Source: VRUB01 sp046758085 (GTDB taxonomy: Bacteria > Pseudomonadota > Gammaproteobacteria > Acidiferrobacterales > SPGG2). Taken from it: a stretch of 14,689 nucleotides of DNA. A program made the translations under genes and the position numbers. The notes beneath the pieces are model-generated. The model was given only the letters and a program-made list of their open reading frames with translations. It ran no database searches and was not told the origin of the DNA. Below are positions 1-6,183 of the stretch, in pieces (the first letter of the stretch is position 1; every line of letters starts with the position of its first letter). Where the stretch lies: NCBI GenBank assembly GCA_046758085.1, contig JBHHZP010000086.1, positions 1 to 14,689 on the forward strand, written 5' to 3'.

Positions 1-57
1 ATCCGTGAGGGCGGGCGCACCGTGGGCGCCGGTGTGGTGTCGAAGATTATTGAATAA
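1..57 (+). CDS. tuf: Elongation factor Tu, C-terminal end (partial)
   Basis: The window opens in frame inside a gene whose last 18 codons read IREGGRTVGAGVVSKIIE followed by TAA. This is the highly conserved C-terminus of EF-Tu domain III; the GGRTVGAGVV strand is the diagnostic part. EF-Tu is the GTPase that carries aminoacyl-tRNA to the ribosomal A site. The GTPase domain lies outside the window, so nothing can be said about it. A tuf gene directly ahead of rpsJ is the standard proteobacterial arrangement (end of the str operon). No terminator-like hairpin with a T-run follows the stop, so read-through into the S10 genes is possible; that is inference. Confidence 0.96.
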   Translation: MREGGRTVGAGVVSKIIE

Positions 58-60
58 TGC

Positions 61-161
61 GAGTGGGAAGTGCGAAGTAGCAAGTGGCAAGGAAAGGCTA
101 ACTGAGTGGTTCCCAAGGGGTGTTTTACTTGTTACTCGGAACTTGTTACTCGGAACTTGTT
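61..161. repeat. Heptamer-armed inverted repeat, tuf-rpsJ gap
   Basis: The left arm is five tandem 7-base units: GAGTGGG (61), AAGTGCG (68), AAGTAGC (75), AAGTGGC (82) and AAGGAAA (89). The right arm is five units: ACTTGTT, ACTCGGA, ACTTGTT, ACTCGGA, ACTTGTT (127-161), so it is also a perfect 14-base repeat. Read on the other strand the right-arm units become AAGT/GAGT heptamers like those on the left. The arms are therefore imperfect inverted repeats that could form a long, mismatched hairpin. The element fills nearly the whole gap and ends 9 bases before the rpsJ start. It resembles elements at 7044-7153, 2991-3058 and 11131-11216. Confidence 0.85.
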
Positions 162-170
162 TAAATACTA

Positions 171-482
171 ATGGCTGGTCAGAAAATCAGAATTCGCCTG
201 AAGGCCTTCGATCATCGCTTGATTGATCGATCCGCGGCAGAGATTGTCGATACGGCAAAGCGCACCGGTGCGTTGGTGAAAGGACCGATTCCTCTGCCAA
301 CGAAGATCGAGCGTTTCACGCTTTTGCGCTCGCCGCACACGGATAAGAAGTCACGCGACCAGTTCGAGATCCGCACGCACAAACGGATCATGGACATCAT
401 GGATCCCACCGACAAGACGGTCGATGCACTGATGAAGCTGGACCTGGCGGCGGGCGTTGATGTCGAAATAAAGTTGGGTTGA
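171..482 (+). CDS. rpsJ: 30S ribosomal protein S10
   Basis: The product is 103 residues, the usual length of bacterial S10. It has the conserved blocks IRIRLKAFDHRLID (residues 6-19), GPIPLPTK (38-45, the extended loop that reaches into the 30S head) and the C-terminal DLAAGVDVEIKLG. S10 is a protein of the small-subunit head. As NusE it also joins NusB in transcription antitermination. The ATG at 171 gives the canonical N-terminus MAGQKIRIRL. Only CGGA at 151-154 resembles a Shine-Dalgarno sequence and it lies 16 bases away, so the start is weakly marked. It is first gene of the S10 block, and an 83-base gap separates it from rplC. The heptamer repeat element immediately precedes it, leaving no room for an E. 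coli-length S10 leader. Confidence 0.98.
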   Translation: MAGQKIRIRLKAFDHRLIDRSAAEIVDTAKRTGALVKGPIPLPTKIERFTLLRSPHTDKKSRDQFEIRTHKRIMDIMDPTDKTVDALMKLDLAAGVDVEIKLG

Positions 483-565
483 CAACCGGCTAGCACCTCC
501 GTCAGAAAAGTCGCCGGAACCGATAACAGATCAGCAGTTACTGTGTACGACAGATAGGTATTGGC

Positions 566-1213
566 ATGCCGATAGGGGTCATTGGTCGAAAGATGGGTAT
601 GACGCGCCTGTTCACGGAGGACGGGACCGCCGTTGCGGTGACCGTGCTAGAGGTTGGCGCCAATCGCGTGACGCAAGTGAAGGAGGATAGCCGTGACGGC
701 TACCGGGCGATACAGGTCACCACTGGTAACCGGCGTCGCCGCCTGAACAAGGCGACGGGTGGTCACTTCGTGAAGGCGGGCGTAGAGCCTGGGCGCGGAC
801 TGTGGGAGTTTCGCCTCGCTCCGGGCGAAGGCGAAGACCTTAAGCCTGGTGCGGAAATCAAGGCAGATACATTTAGCGTAGGTCAAAAAGTGGACGTACA
901 GGGAACCTCGGTCGGCAAGGGTTTTGCGGGTGTCATGAAACGCCATGGCTTCCGCGGCGGGCGCGCGACTCATGGCAACTCGCTTGCGCATCGTGCACCG
1001 GGCTCCATTGGCCAACGGACAACTCCGGGCCGGGTCTTTCCTGGCAGGAAAATGGCGGGGCATATGGGCAATGTGAGGCGCACACAACAGACGCTGGAGG
1101 TCGTCAGCGTCGATCCGGAGCGCAACGTCCTGTTGGTGAAAGGCGCTGTCCCGGGAGCCACCGGTGGGGATGTTATTATTCTTCCTGCTGTTAAGGCGAA
1201 GGGCGCCGGTTGA
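566..1213 (+). CDS. rplC: 50S ribosomal protein L3
   Basis: This 215-residue protein matches L3 across its length (E. coli L3 is about 209). Visible blocks are IGVIGRKMGMTRLFTEDG near the N-terminus, GYRAIQVTTG, AGRGLWEFRL-like GRGLWEFRLA (77-86), the central GKGFAGVMKRHGF (118-130), ATHGNSLAHRAPGSIGQ (134-150) and the C-terminal VKGAVPGATG. L3 binds 23S rRNA early in 50S assembly, and its central extension reaches the peptidyl transferase centre. At the tip the sequence is GSIGQRTTPGRV, so Thr152 stands where E. coli has Gln150, the residue N5-methylated by PrmB. A TAGG-like ribosome site precedes the ATG. The stop is 11 bases ahead of the rplD ATG. Confidence 0.98.
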   Translation: MPIGVIGRKMGMTRLFTEDGTAVAVTVLEVGANRVTQVKEDSRDGYRAIQVTTGNRRRRLNKATGGHFVKAGVEPGRGLWEFRLAPGEGEDLKPGAEIKADTFSVGQKVDVQGTSVGKGFAGVMKRHGFRGGRATHGNSLAHRAPGSIGQRTTPGRVFPGRKMAGHMGNVRRTQQTLEVVSVDPERNVLLVKGAVPGATGGDVIILPAVKAKGAG

Positions 1214-1224
1214 GGGGGACCACG

Positions 1225-1848
1225 ATGAAACTCAGTGTGGTCAGTATCCTTGAGGGAAGCGGTTCGGAGTCGGAGATCCAAGTGTCGGATGCGGTGTTTG
1301 CAGCACAGTTCAACGAACCGCTGGTACACCAAGTTGTCGTTGCCTATCAGGCCCACGCTCGGCAGGGGACGCGCGCACAGAAGAATCGCGCGGCGGTTCG
1401 TGGTGGCGGTGCGAAGCCGTGGCGCCAGAAGGGTACAGGACACGCGCGCGCGGGTACGATCCGCAGCCCCATATGGCGCGGTGGCGGGAGAGTGTTTGCA
1501 GCCGCAACCCGTGATTTTTCACAGAAGGTCAACCGCAAGATGCATCGCGGGGCGCTTCGCTCGATTTTGTCGGAATTGGTGCGCCAAGACCGGCTCTTGA
1601 TGGTTGATGAGATCAGACTCAATGAGCCTAAAACCAAGTTGATGGTGGAGAAACTGAACAAGTTGGGTACCGCTGATGCGTTGATTGTTACGGAGAGCAT
1701 TGACGATAGGCTGTTGCTGTCGGTCCGTAACCTGCCGAAGGTGAATGTGTGTGATGTGAGTCACGCAGACCCTGTGAGCCTGCTTCGGCACGAGAAAGTG
1801 ATCATGACAGTGGGCGCAGTGAAACAGTTCGAGGAACGGCTGGCATGA
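1225..1848 (+). CDS. rplD: 50S ribosomal protein L4
   Basis: The product is 207 residues from the ATG at 1225, close to the 201 of E. coli L4. The frame is also open from a TTG at 1210, but GAGGGGG at 1212-1218 is then the ribosome binding site and MKLSVV is the expected N-terminus, so the ATG is preferred. The glycine- and arginine-rich loop from about 45 to 97 (QGTRAQKNRAAVRGGG, KPWRQKGTGHARAGT, SPIWRGGG) is the extension that lines the peptide exit tunnel and contacts L22. In E. coli L4 also represses its own operon through the S10 leader; that leader is not recognisable here. The gene overlaps rplW by ATGA. Confidence 0.98.
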   Translation: MKLSVVSILEGSGSESEIQVSDAVFAAQFNEPLVHQVVVAYQAHARQGTRAQKNRAAVRGGGAKPWRQKGTGHARAGTIRSPIWRGGGRVFAAATRDFSQKVNRKMHRGALRSILSELVRQDRLLMVDEIRLNEPKTKLMVEKLNKLGTADALIVTESIDDRLLLSVRNLPKVNVCDVSHADPVSLLRHEKVIMTVGAVKQFEERLA

Positions 1849-2141
1849 ACGAGGAACTGCTATATCAGGTTCTTTTGGCGCCGTACATGTCTGAAAAAAG
1901 CACGCGGCTGGCGGACAAGCACAAGCAGTTTACCTTCGAGGTGCGCCGCGACGCCAACAAGAAGATCATCAAGCAGGCCGTGGAAAAGATGTTCGATGTG
2001 AAGGTTGAAAGTGTGACCGTATTGAACAACACGGGAAAAAAGAAAGCATATGGCCGGCGATTAGGCAAACGCGCAGATACGAAGAAGGCTTATGTGCGCT
2101 TGAAGCCCGGGTTTGACATCGATTTTCTTGGCGTTTCTTGA
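1845..2141 (+). CDS. rplW: 50S ribosomal protein L23
   Basis: This 98-residue protein has the L23 signature: LLAPYMSEKSTRLAD at the N-terminus, FEVRRDANKKIIKQAVEKMFDVKVESVTVLN in the middle, and the basic loop GKKKAYGRRLGKRADTKKAYVRL. L23 sits at the exit of the nascent-chain tunnel and is the docking site for trigger factor and the signal recognition particle. Its length matches the family (about 100). The ATG overlaps the end of rplD as ATGA (1845-1848), which implies translational coupling. The stop at 2139-2141 is followed 17 bases later by the rplB start. Confidence 0.98.
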   Translation: MNEELLYQVLLAPYMSEKSTRLADKHKQFTFEVRRDANKKIIKQAVEKMFDVKVESVTVLNNTGKKKAYGRRLGKRADTKKAYVRLKPGFDIDFLGVS

Positions 2142-2158
2142 TCGAGCGAAATGGTACG

Positions 2159-2983
2159 ATGGCAGTAATCAAAGTCAGACCAACGTCTCCCGGCCGCCGC
2201 GGTATGACCAAGGTGGTTAGTGCGGAGCTGCACAGGGGCGAACCGTATGCGCCTCTGCTCGAAAAGAAGACCAAGACCCATGGGCGCAACAACCACGGGC
2301 GTATTACCGTACGCCACCGGGGCGGTGCACATAAACGGCATTATCGCGTGGTTGATTTTCGTCGGAGAAATGACGGTATCATAGGAAAGGTGGAACGGCT
2401 CGAATACGATCCAAACCGCAGCGCCAATATCGCCCTTGTCCTGTATTCCAACGGCGAGCGACGCTACATTATCGCGCCCAAAGATGTACGCCCGGGAGCC
2501 GAGATAGTGTCCGGAGTCGATGCCCCAATCAGGCCAGGGAACGCGCTACCTTTGCGTAACATCCCATTGGGAAGCTTGATTCATTGCGTGGAGCTGAAAC
2601 CGGGCAAAGGGGCCCAGCTGGGACGCAGCGCCGGCACGGCCATCCAGCTCGTTGCGCGTGAAGGTAACTATGCGCAACTGCGCCTGCGCTCTGGGGAAGT
2701 ACGCAAGGTTCACGTAGATTGCCGGGCCACTATAGGCGAGGTTGGAAACGCCGAGCATTCCCTGCGCAAGCTGGGCAAAGCCGGTGCCAAACGCTGGCGT
2801 GGTATTCGCCCCACTGTGCGAGGTGTGGCGATGAACCCGGTCGATCACCCGCACGGGGGCGGCGAAGGCCGGACCTCGGGTGGACGTCATCCGGTGACGC
2901 CTTGGGGTGTTCCGACCAAGGGCCACAAAACGCGACTAAACAAACGCACGGATTCGATGATTCTGCGGCGGCGCAAACGGTAA
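2159..2983 (+). CDS. rplB: 50S ribosomal protein L2
   Basis: L2 of 274 residues from the ATG at 2159 (E. coli 273). A TTG at 2138 would add seven residues (MIERNGT) overlapping rplW; the family N-terminus MAVIKVRPTSPGRRG argues for the ATG. The RNA-binding OB and SH3-like domains are seen as LEYDPNRSANIALVLY (81-96), GERRYIIAPK and MRNIP-like LRNIPLGS. The C-terminal block NPVDHPHGGGEG (226-237) contains His230, equivalent to the E. coli His229 implicated in peptidyl transfer, followed by the conserved PWG and TRLNKRTD. L2 is among the most conserved 50S proteins and is required for subunit association. There is no strong ribosome site; a weak CGAG lies 12 bases upstream. The rpsS gap holds a repeat element. 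Confidence 0.98.
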   Translation: MAVIKVRPTSPGRRGMTKVVSAELHRGEPYAPLLEKKTKTHGRNNHGRITVRHRGGAHKRHYRVVDFRRRNDGIIGKVERLEYDPNRSANIALVLYSNGERRYIIAPKDVRPGAEIVSGVDAPIRPGNALPLRNIPLGSLIHCVELKPGKGAQLGRSAGTAIQLVAREGNYAQLRLRSGEVRKVHVDCRATIGEVGNAEHSLRKLGKAGAKRWRGIRPTVRGVAMNPVDHPHGGGEGRTSGGRHPVTPWGVPTKGHKTRLNKRTDSMILRRRKR

Positions 2984-2990
2984 CATCGTA

Positions 2991-3058
2991 AAGAGTGAAG
3001 AGTGAAGGGTAAGGCGACAACAAGGGCGCGGCCGGGTAGCCACCCCCTCACGCTTCAG
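2991..3058. repeat. Heptamer-armed inverted repeat, rplB-rpsS gap
   Basis: The left arm has tandem units AAGAGTG (2991), AAGAGTG (2998), AAGGGTA (3005) and AGGCGAC (3012). The right arm is shorter: CCCTCAC (3045) and GCTTCAG (3052). The reverse complement of 3044-3055 is AAGCGTGAGGGG, which matches AAGAGTGAAGGG at 2998-3009 in 10 of 12 positions. The element lies in a 150-base gap inside an operon whose other gene junctions are mostly tight. The remaining 75 bases up to rpsS show no gene and no good promoter. The units differ in sequence from the 61-161 element but have the same 7-base period. Confidence 0.75.
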
Positions 3059-3133
3059 TGGGGGTTATTGGCGGGTTGGTTTACAGGACGCACTGCCTCG
3101 AAGCTTAACGGAAAATAGAGAGTTTGCTGAAAA

Positions 3134-3412
3134 ATGCCACGCTCGGTCAAAAAGGGGCCATTTGTTGATCATCACCTTGCGGTGAAGGTGGAGCGTGCCC
3201 ACGTGCAGGGCAGCAAGAGACCCATCAAAACATGGTCCAGAAGGTCCACTATTACTCCTGATTTTGTTGGATTGACTATTGCTGTCCATAACGGTCGGCA
3301 ACACGTACCGATACTGATCACAGAAAATATGGTTGGACACAAGCTCGGAGAATTTGCCGCCACACGTACTTTTAAGGGACATTCTGGCGATAAGAAGGCA
3401 GCTACGAAATAG
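3134..3412 (+). CDS. rpsS: 30S ribosomal protein S19
   Basis: This protein of 92 residues matches the usual length of S19. It begins MPRSVKKGPFVDHHL and contains the family core KTWSRRSTITPDFVGLTIAVHNGRQHVPILITENMVGHKLGEFA (32-75), ending in FKGHSGDKK. S19 forms a complex with S13 in the 30S head, near the A-site tRNA. The start ATG is preceded by only a loose purine stretch (AGAGAG, about 12 bases away). The gap before it is 150 bases and holds the 2991-3058 repeat. Only two bases separate its stop from the rplV start, so coupling to rplV is likely. Confidence 0.98.
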   Translation: MPRSVKKGPFVDHHLAVKVERAHVQGSKRPIKTWSRRSTITPDFVGLTIAVHNGRQHVPILITENMVGHKLGEFAATRTFKGHSGDKKAATK

Positions 3413-3414
3413 TT

Positions 3415-3801
3415 ATGCAGGTAACAGCAACATTAAAGTACATACGCATCTCGCCGCAGAAAGGTCGGCTTGTGGCTGACCAGATTCGCGGGTTGCCGGT
3501 CGCGCGGGCATTAGAAATTCTGCAGTTCAGCGGCAAGAAAGCAGCACTACCGCTGCGCAAGGCCGTGGAGTCGGCGATTGCGAATGCAGAGCACAACGAG
3601 GGTGCTGACGTCGATGATTTGCGGGTGGCAACGGTTCAGGTGGACGAGGGTCCTACGATAAAACGCTGGCGCGCGCGGGCGAAGGGACGGGTGGCAAGGA
3701 TCAAGAAGCGCAGCAGCCATATTACGGTGACGGTATCCGATGTTGTCCCGACGGCTACCCAGAAGTCCCAGGCGCAAAAATCCGAACAGGAGGACGAGTA
3801 A
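3415..3801 (+). CDS. rplV: 50S ribosomal protein L22
   Basis: L22 core is recognised by RISPQKGRLVADQIRG (11-26), KAVESAIANAEHNEGADVDDLRV (49-71) and the long beta-hairpin region VDEGPTIKRWRARAKGRVARIKKRSSHITV (about 77-105), which lines the exit tunnel; changes here alter macrolide response in other bacteria. The protein has 128 residues against 110 in E. coli. The extra length is a C-terminal tail after VSD (residues 110-128) rich in Gln, Ser and Glu with an acidic end. No Shine-Dalgarno sequence is visible because rpsS ends two bases before the ATG; reinitiation after rpsS is the likely route. The stop overlaps rpsC as TAATG. Confidence 0.98.
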   Translation: MQVTATLKYIRISPQKGRLVADQIRGLPVARALEILQFSGKKAALPLRKAVESAIANAEHNEGADVDDLRVATVQVDEGPTIKRWRARAKGRVARIKKRSSHITVTVSDVVPTATQKSQAQKSEQEDE

Positions 3802-4475
3802 TGGGCCAGAAGGTAAATCCGACGGGGCTGCGGCTGGGCATTATTAATGACTGGACAGCCAAGTGGTACTCGGGCAACAAAACCTACGCCGATAACCTTA
3901 ACTCGGACCTGCAGCTACGTTCCTATATAAAGAAAAAACTGGCGAATGCTGCGGTCAGCAAGATCATCATGCAGCGCCCAGCGCAGAGCGTGAATGTGAC
4001 CATACACACAGCGCGGCCGGGGATTGTCATCGGTAAGAAGGGCGAAGACATCGAGAAGCTCCGAAAAGAACTCACCCAGCTGGCAGGACAGCCGGTTCAA
4101 TTGGCGGTAGAGGAAATTCGCAAACCTGAGCTCGATGCTCAGCTGGTAGCAGAGAGTATCTGTCAGCAACTGGAAAAACGTATTATGTTTCGGCGCGCGA
4201 TGAAACGTGCCGTGACCAATGCGATGCGACTGCGTGCACAAGGTGTAAAAGTAATGGTCGCGGGACGGTTGAATGGCGCCGAGATCGCCCGAACGGAATG
4301 GTACCGTGAGGGACGCGTGCCGTTGCACACATTGCGCGCCGACATCGATTATGGATTTTCCGAAGCCTATACTACCTACGGCGTCATTGGTGTAAAGGTA
4401 TGGATATTCAAAGGCGAGATATTTGATCGCGAGGAAGAAAGCGAGGCAGAAGCAGTCAAGAAGGCGAGCGCTTGA
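3801..4475 (+). CDS. rpsC: 30S ribosomal protein S3
   Basis: S3 of 224 residues (E. coli 233). It begins MGQKVNPTGLRLGI. A type II KH domain carries the GxxG loop at GKKG (78-81) in ARPGIVIGKKG. The stretch FRRAMKRAV has Arg131, Arg132 and Lys135, matching the mRNA-entry residues linked to ribosomal helicase activity in E. coli S3. The C-terminal half has the conserved GAEIARTEWYREGRVPLHTLRADIDY block. The tail is acidic then basic (REEESEAEAVKKASA). A perfect AGGAGG at 3788-3793 lies inside the end of rplV, and the ATG overlaps the rplV stop by one base. It sits at the mRNA entry channel with S4 and S5. Confidence 0.98.
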   Translation: MGQKVNPTGLRLGIINDWTAKWYSGNKTYADNLNSDLQLRSYIKKKLANAAVSKIIMQRPAQSVNVTIHTARPGIVIGKKGEDIEKLRKELTQLAGQPVQLAVEEIRKPELDAQLVAESICQQLEKRIMFRRAMKRAVTNAMRLRAQGVKVMVAGRLNGAEIARTEWYREGRVPLHTLRADIDYGFSEAYTTYGVIGVKVWIFKGEIFDREEESEAEAVKKASA

Positions 4476-4496
4476 GGCATAGAACGGTATAACCTG

Positions 4497-4913
4497 ATGC
4501 TACAGCCAAAAAAAACTAAGTATCGAAAGCAGCAAAAAGGTCGCAATCGAGGTGTGGCGACACGCGGCAATAAGGTCAATTTCGGCGAGTACGGCCTCAA
4601 GGCTACGAGCCGTGGACGGTTGACGGCGCGCCAGATCGAGGCGGCGCGACGTGCGTTGACACGTTACATTAAACGCGGTGGCCGTGTTTGGATACGCGTG
4701 TTCCCCGACAAGCCGGTATCCAAGAAGCCACTGGAAGTGCGAATGGGTAAAGGAAAGGGCAATCCGGAGTACTGGGTGGCCATCGTCAAGCCGGGAACCA
4801 TGCTGTATGAAATGGAAGGTGTTGCCGAAAATCAAGCACGAGAAGCGTTTCGGCTCGCGGCAGCAAAGCTTTGCGTTCAAACTGCGTTCGTCACTAGACA
4901 GGTGGCATCGTGA
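4497..4913 (+). CDS. rplP: 50S ribosomal protein L16
   Basis: The 138-residue product has the whole L16 pattern: MLQPKKTKYRKQQKGRNRG at the N-terminus, GRLTARQIEAARRALTR (40-56), the WIRVFPDKP strand (65-73), and KPLEVRMGKGKGNPEYWVA (77-95). Arg82 in VRMGKGKG corresponds to E. coli Arg81, which is hydroxylated by the RoxA/YcfD oxygenase; whether that enzyme exists here cannot be seen. L16 organises the A-site region of the 50S and contacts elongator tRNA. A 21-base gap follows rpsC, with no strong ribosome site. The end overlaps rpmC by four bases (GTGA). Confidence 0.98.
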   Translation: MLQPKKTKYRKQQKGRNRGVATRGNKVNFGEYGLKATSRGRLTARQIEAARRALTRYIKRGGRVWIRVFPDKPVSKKPLEVRMGKGKGNPEYWVAIVKPGTMLYEMEGVAENQAREAFRLAAAKLCVQTAFVTRQVAS

Positions 4914-5113
4914 GACCAAAAGATATCAGGGCAATGGACCATGCGGCAGTTAAAAAGGAGCTGCACGAGTTGCTACGTGAACAGTTTAATCTTCGCATGC
5001 AGAGAGCGACTGGTCAGTTGGGTAATCCAGCCAGGATACGGGAAATACGTCGCGATATCGCCCGGTTCCGCACCATCATGAATGAGCAAAAACGGAAAGG
5101 TGAAGCGGTATGA
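4910..5113 (+). CDS. rpmC: 50S ribosomal protein L29
   Basis: A 67-residue protein matching the long two-helix hairpin of L29. The diagnostic block is ELLREQFNLRMQ-like LHELLREQFNLRMQRATGQLGNPARIREIRRDIARFRTIMNE. The GTG at 4910 is taken as the start because MRPKDIR aligns with the family N-terminus MKAKELR; the next ATG, nine codons on, would remove that helix start. GTG overlaps the rplP stop as GTGA, and the gene's own stop overlaps rpsQ as ATGA. It is thus locked into a run of three coupled genes. L29 sits at the tunnel exit beside L23. Confidence 0.97.
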   Translation: MRPKDIRAMDHAAVKKELHELLREQFNLRMQRATGQLGNPARIREIRRDIARFRTIMNEQKRKGEAV

Positions 5114-5376
5114 CGGGCAAGGCCAACGTGGCACGTTCGACCACCGGGCGTGTTGTGAGCGCCAAGATGAACAAGACCATCACGGTTGTGATCGAACGGA
5201 AGGTCCAGCACCCGCTTTATCAAAAGTATGTTCGGCGCAGGACCAAGTTCCACGCGCATGACGAGAACAACGAGTGCGGAGAGGGTGATCTCGTTGTTAT
5301 TGAAGAATGCCGACCGCTGTCAAAGATTAAGAGCTGGCGGTTGGTAAAGGTTGTTGAGAAGGCGACCGAAATATAG
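5110..5376 (+). CDS. rpsQ: 30S ribosomal protein S17
   Basis: S17 of 88 residues (E. coli 84). The OB-fold core reads GRVVSAKMNKTITVVIERKVQHPLYQKYVRRRTKFHAHDENN (13-54) and continues with GDLVVIEECRPLSKIKSWRLVKVVEKA. S17 is a primary 16S rRNA binder at the lower body of the 30S subunit. An AAAGG-type ribosome site at 5096-5101 lies inside rpmC, and the ATG overlaps its stop as ATGA. This is the last gene of the S10 block; its TAG is followed by a 90-base gap before rplN, the position of the spc promoter in E. coli. Confidence 0.98.
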   Translation: MTGKANVARSTTGRVVSAKMNKTITVVIERKVQHPLYQKYVRRRTKFHAHDENNECGEGDLVVIEECRPLSKIKSWRLVKVVEKATEI

Positions 5377-5404
5377 TTGATGGGTTATAGACGGTGGCGA
5401 TGTC

Positions 5405-5470
5405 ATGGCGAAAAAGTTGACAGGGCATCCCAATCCGAAAAATGGCTCGTTCGTGGAGTACTGGCGATGA
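5405..5470 (+). CDS. Candidate 21-codon leader peptide overlapping rplN
   Basis: An open frame in the rpsQ-rplN gap reads MAKKLTGHPNPKNGSFVEYW plus Arg, then TGA. The TGA overlaps the rplN ATG as ATGA (5467-5470), the same junction used by rplD/rplW and rpmC/rpsQ in this cluster. GGTGG at 5393-5397 could serve as a ribosome site, seven bases before the ATG. I do not recognise the peptide; no family can be assigned. It may be a translated leader coupled to rplN, a degraded gene remnant, or chance. Its TTG-ACA codons also form the -35-like hexamer of the promoter candidate, so the two readings compete. Conservation of the reading frame in relatives would settle it. Confidence 0.35.
   Translation: MAKKLTGHPNPKNGSFVEYWR
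5417..5443 (+). promoter_or_regulatory. Possible spc promoter (weak)
   Basis: A consensus -35 hexamer TTGACA is at 5417-5422, in the gap where E. coli has its spc promoter. The best -10 candidate is AAAAAT at 5438-5443, matching TATAAT in four of six positions but with a 15-base spacer, shorter than the preferred 17. At a 17-base spacing the hexamer is AAATGG, which is poor. The location favours a promoter, the -10 does not. Confidence 0.25.
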
Positions 5471-5835
5471 TCCAGATGCAAACCGTGCTGTCTGTTGCAG
5501 ATAATAGCGGCGCGAAAAAGGTTAAATGCATAAAAGTTCTCGGTGGTTCACAGCGCCGCTATGCGGGCATCGGTGATGTCGTTAAGGTCAGTGTAAAGGA
5601 AGCGATGCCGCGCGGCCGCGTAAAGAAGGGAGATATCTACTCGGCCGTGATCGTACGGTCACGCAAAGGAGTGCGCCGCAGCGACGGATCGGTAATTCGT
5701 TTTGACAAGAATGCTGCCGTACTGCTTACTCCGCAGTTGCAGCCCCTGGGGACGCGTATTTTTGGACCGGTGACCAGAGAGCTACGCACGCAAAATTTCA
5801 TGAAAATTATTTCTCTGGCGCCCGAAGTGCTTTAG
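5467..5835 (+). CDS. rplN: 50S ribosomal protein L14
   Basis: From the ATG at 5467 the product is 122 residues, exactly the usual L14 length. The frame is open further upstream to 5377, but the extra 30 residues are not L14-like. GGAG at 5455-5458 gives a well-placed ribosome site for the chosen start. It begins MIQMQTVLSVADNSGAKKVKCIKVLGG and contains GDVVKVSVKEAMPRGRVKKGDIYSAVIVRSRKGVRR, ending in the conserved FGPVTRELR..MKIISLAPEVL. L14 lies on the subunit interface, contacts 16S rRNA helix 14 and is the binding site of the silencing factor RsfS. The start overlaps the stop of the 21-codon frame at 5405. Confidence 0.98.
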   Translation: MIQMQTVLSVADNSGAKKVKCIKVLGGSQRRYAGIGDVVKVSVKEAMPRGRVKKGDIYSAVIVRSRKGVRRSDGSVIRFDKNAAVLLTPQLQPLGTRIFGPVTRELRTQNFMKIISLAPEVL

Positions 5836-5846
5836 GGGAAACGCAG

Positions 5847-6164
5847 ATGCGCAGGATTCGAAAGGGAGACCAGGTCGTCGTGCTTGCCGGAAAGGACAAG
5901 GGCAAGCAGGGTGCGGTCTTGCGCGTGCTGTCGGGTAATCGCGTGCTGGTGGAAAACGTGAATATGGTCAAGAGGCATACGCGCCCGAACCCGAATAAAG
6001 GCGTTTCCGGGGGAATAATGGACAAGGAAGCTTCTCTGCATATTTCGAACGTCGCCCTATATAACTCGGCGACAGGCAAGGGCGAGCGCGTGGGCGTCAA
6101 GGTTCTTGAGGACGGGCGTAAGGTCCGTTATTTCAAGGGTAATGGTGAGGTCGTCGACGTCTAG
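5847..6164 (+). CDS. rplX: 50S ribosomal protein L24
   Basis: The 105-residue product matches L24 (E. coli 104). A KOW motif covers about residues 3-31 (RIRKGDQVVVLAGKDKGKQG), followed by VENVNMVKRHTRPNPNKGVSGGIMDKEASLHISNVAL. L24 is one of the two proteins that start 50S assembly and borders the tunnel exit. GGGGAAA at 5835-5841 supplies the ribosome site. It follows rplN by 11 bases and precedes rplE by 19. In E. coli the S8 repressor site lies near this junction; no such site is obvious here by eye. Confidence 0.98.
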   Translation: MRRIRKGDQVVVLAGKDKGKQGAVLRVLSGNRVLVENVNMVKRHTRPNPNKGVSGGIMDKEASLHISNVALYNSATGKGERVGVKVLEDGRKVRYFKGNGEVVDV

Positions 6165-6183
6165 TGAAGGCTCATAGCTAAAG

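Noticed and set aside
61..161. Tandem repeats as a CRISPR array
   Set aside because: Units are 7 bases with no spacers and the arms are mirrored; no cas genes are nearby.
143..167. Promoter candidate TTGTTA / TAAATA before rpsJ
   Set aside because: The spacer is only 13 bases and the -35 hexamer is simply part of the ACTTGTT repeat units.
3042..3065. Hairpin ACCCCC...GGGGGT in the rplB-rpsS gap as a terminator
   Set aside because: The stem has a two-base bulge and is followed by TATT, not a T-run; essential genes follow directly.
5377..5466. 30-residue upstream extension of rplN
   Set aside because: L14 is 122 residues from 5467 with a good ribosome site; the extension has no L14 character.
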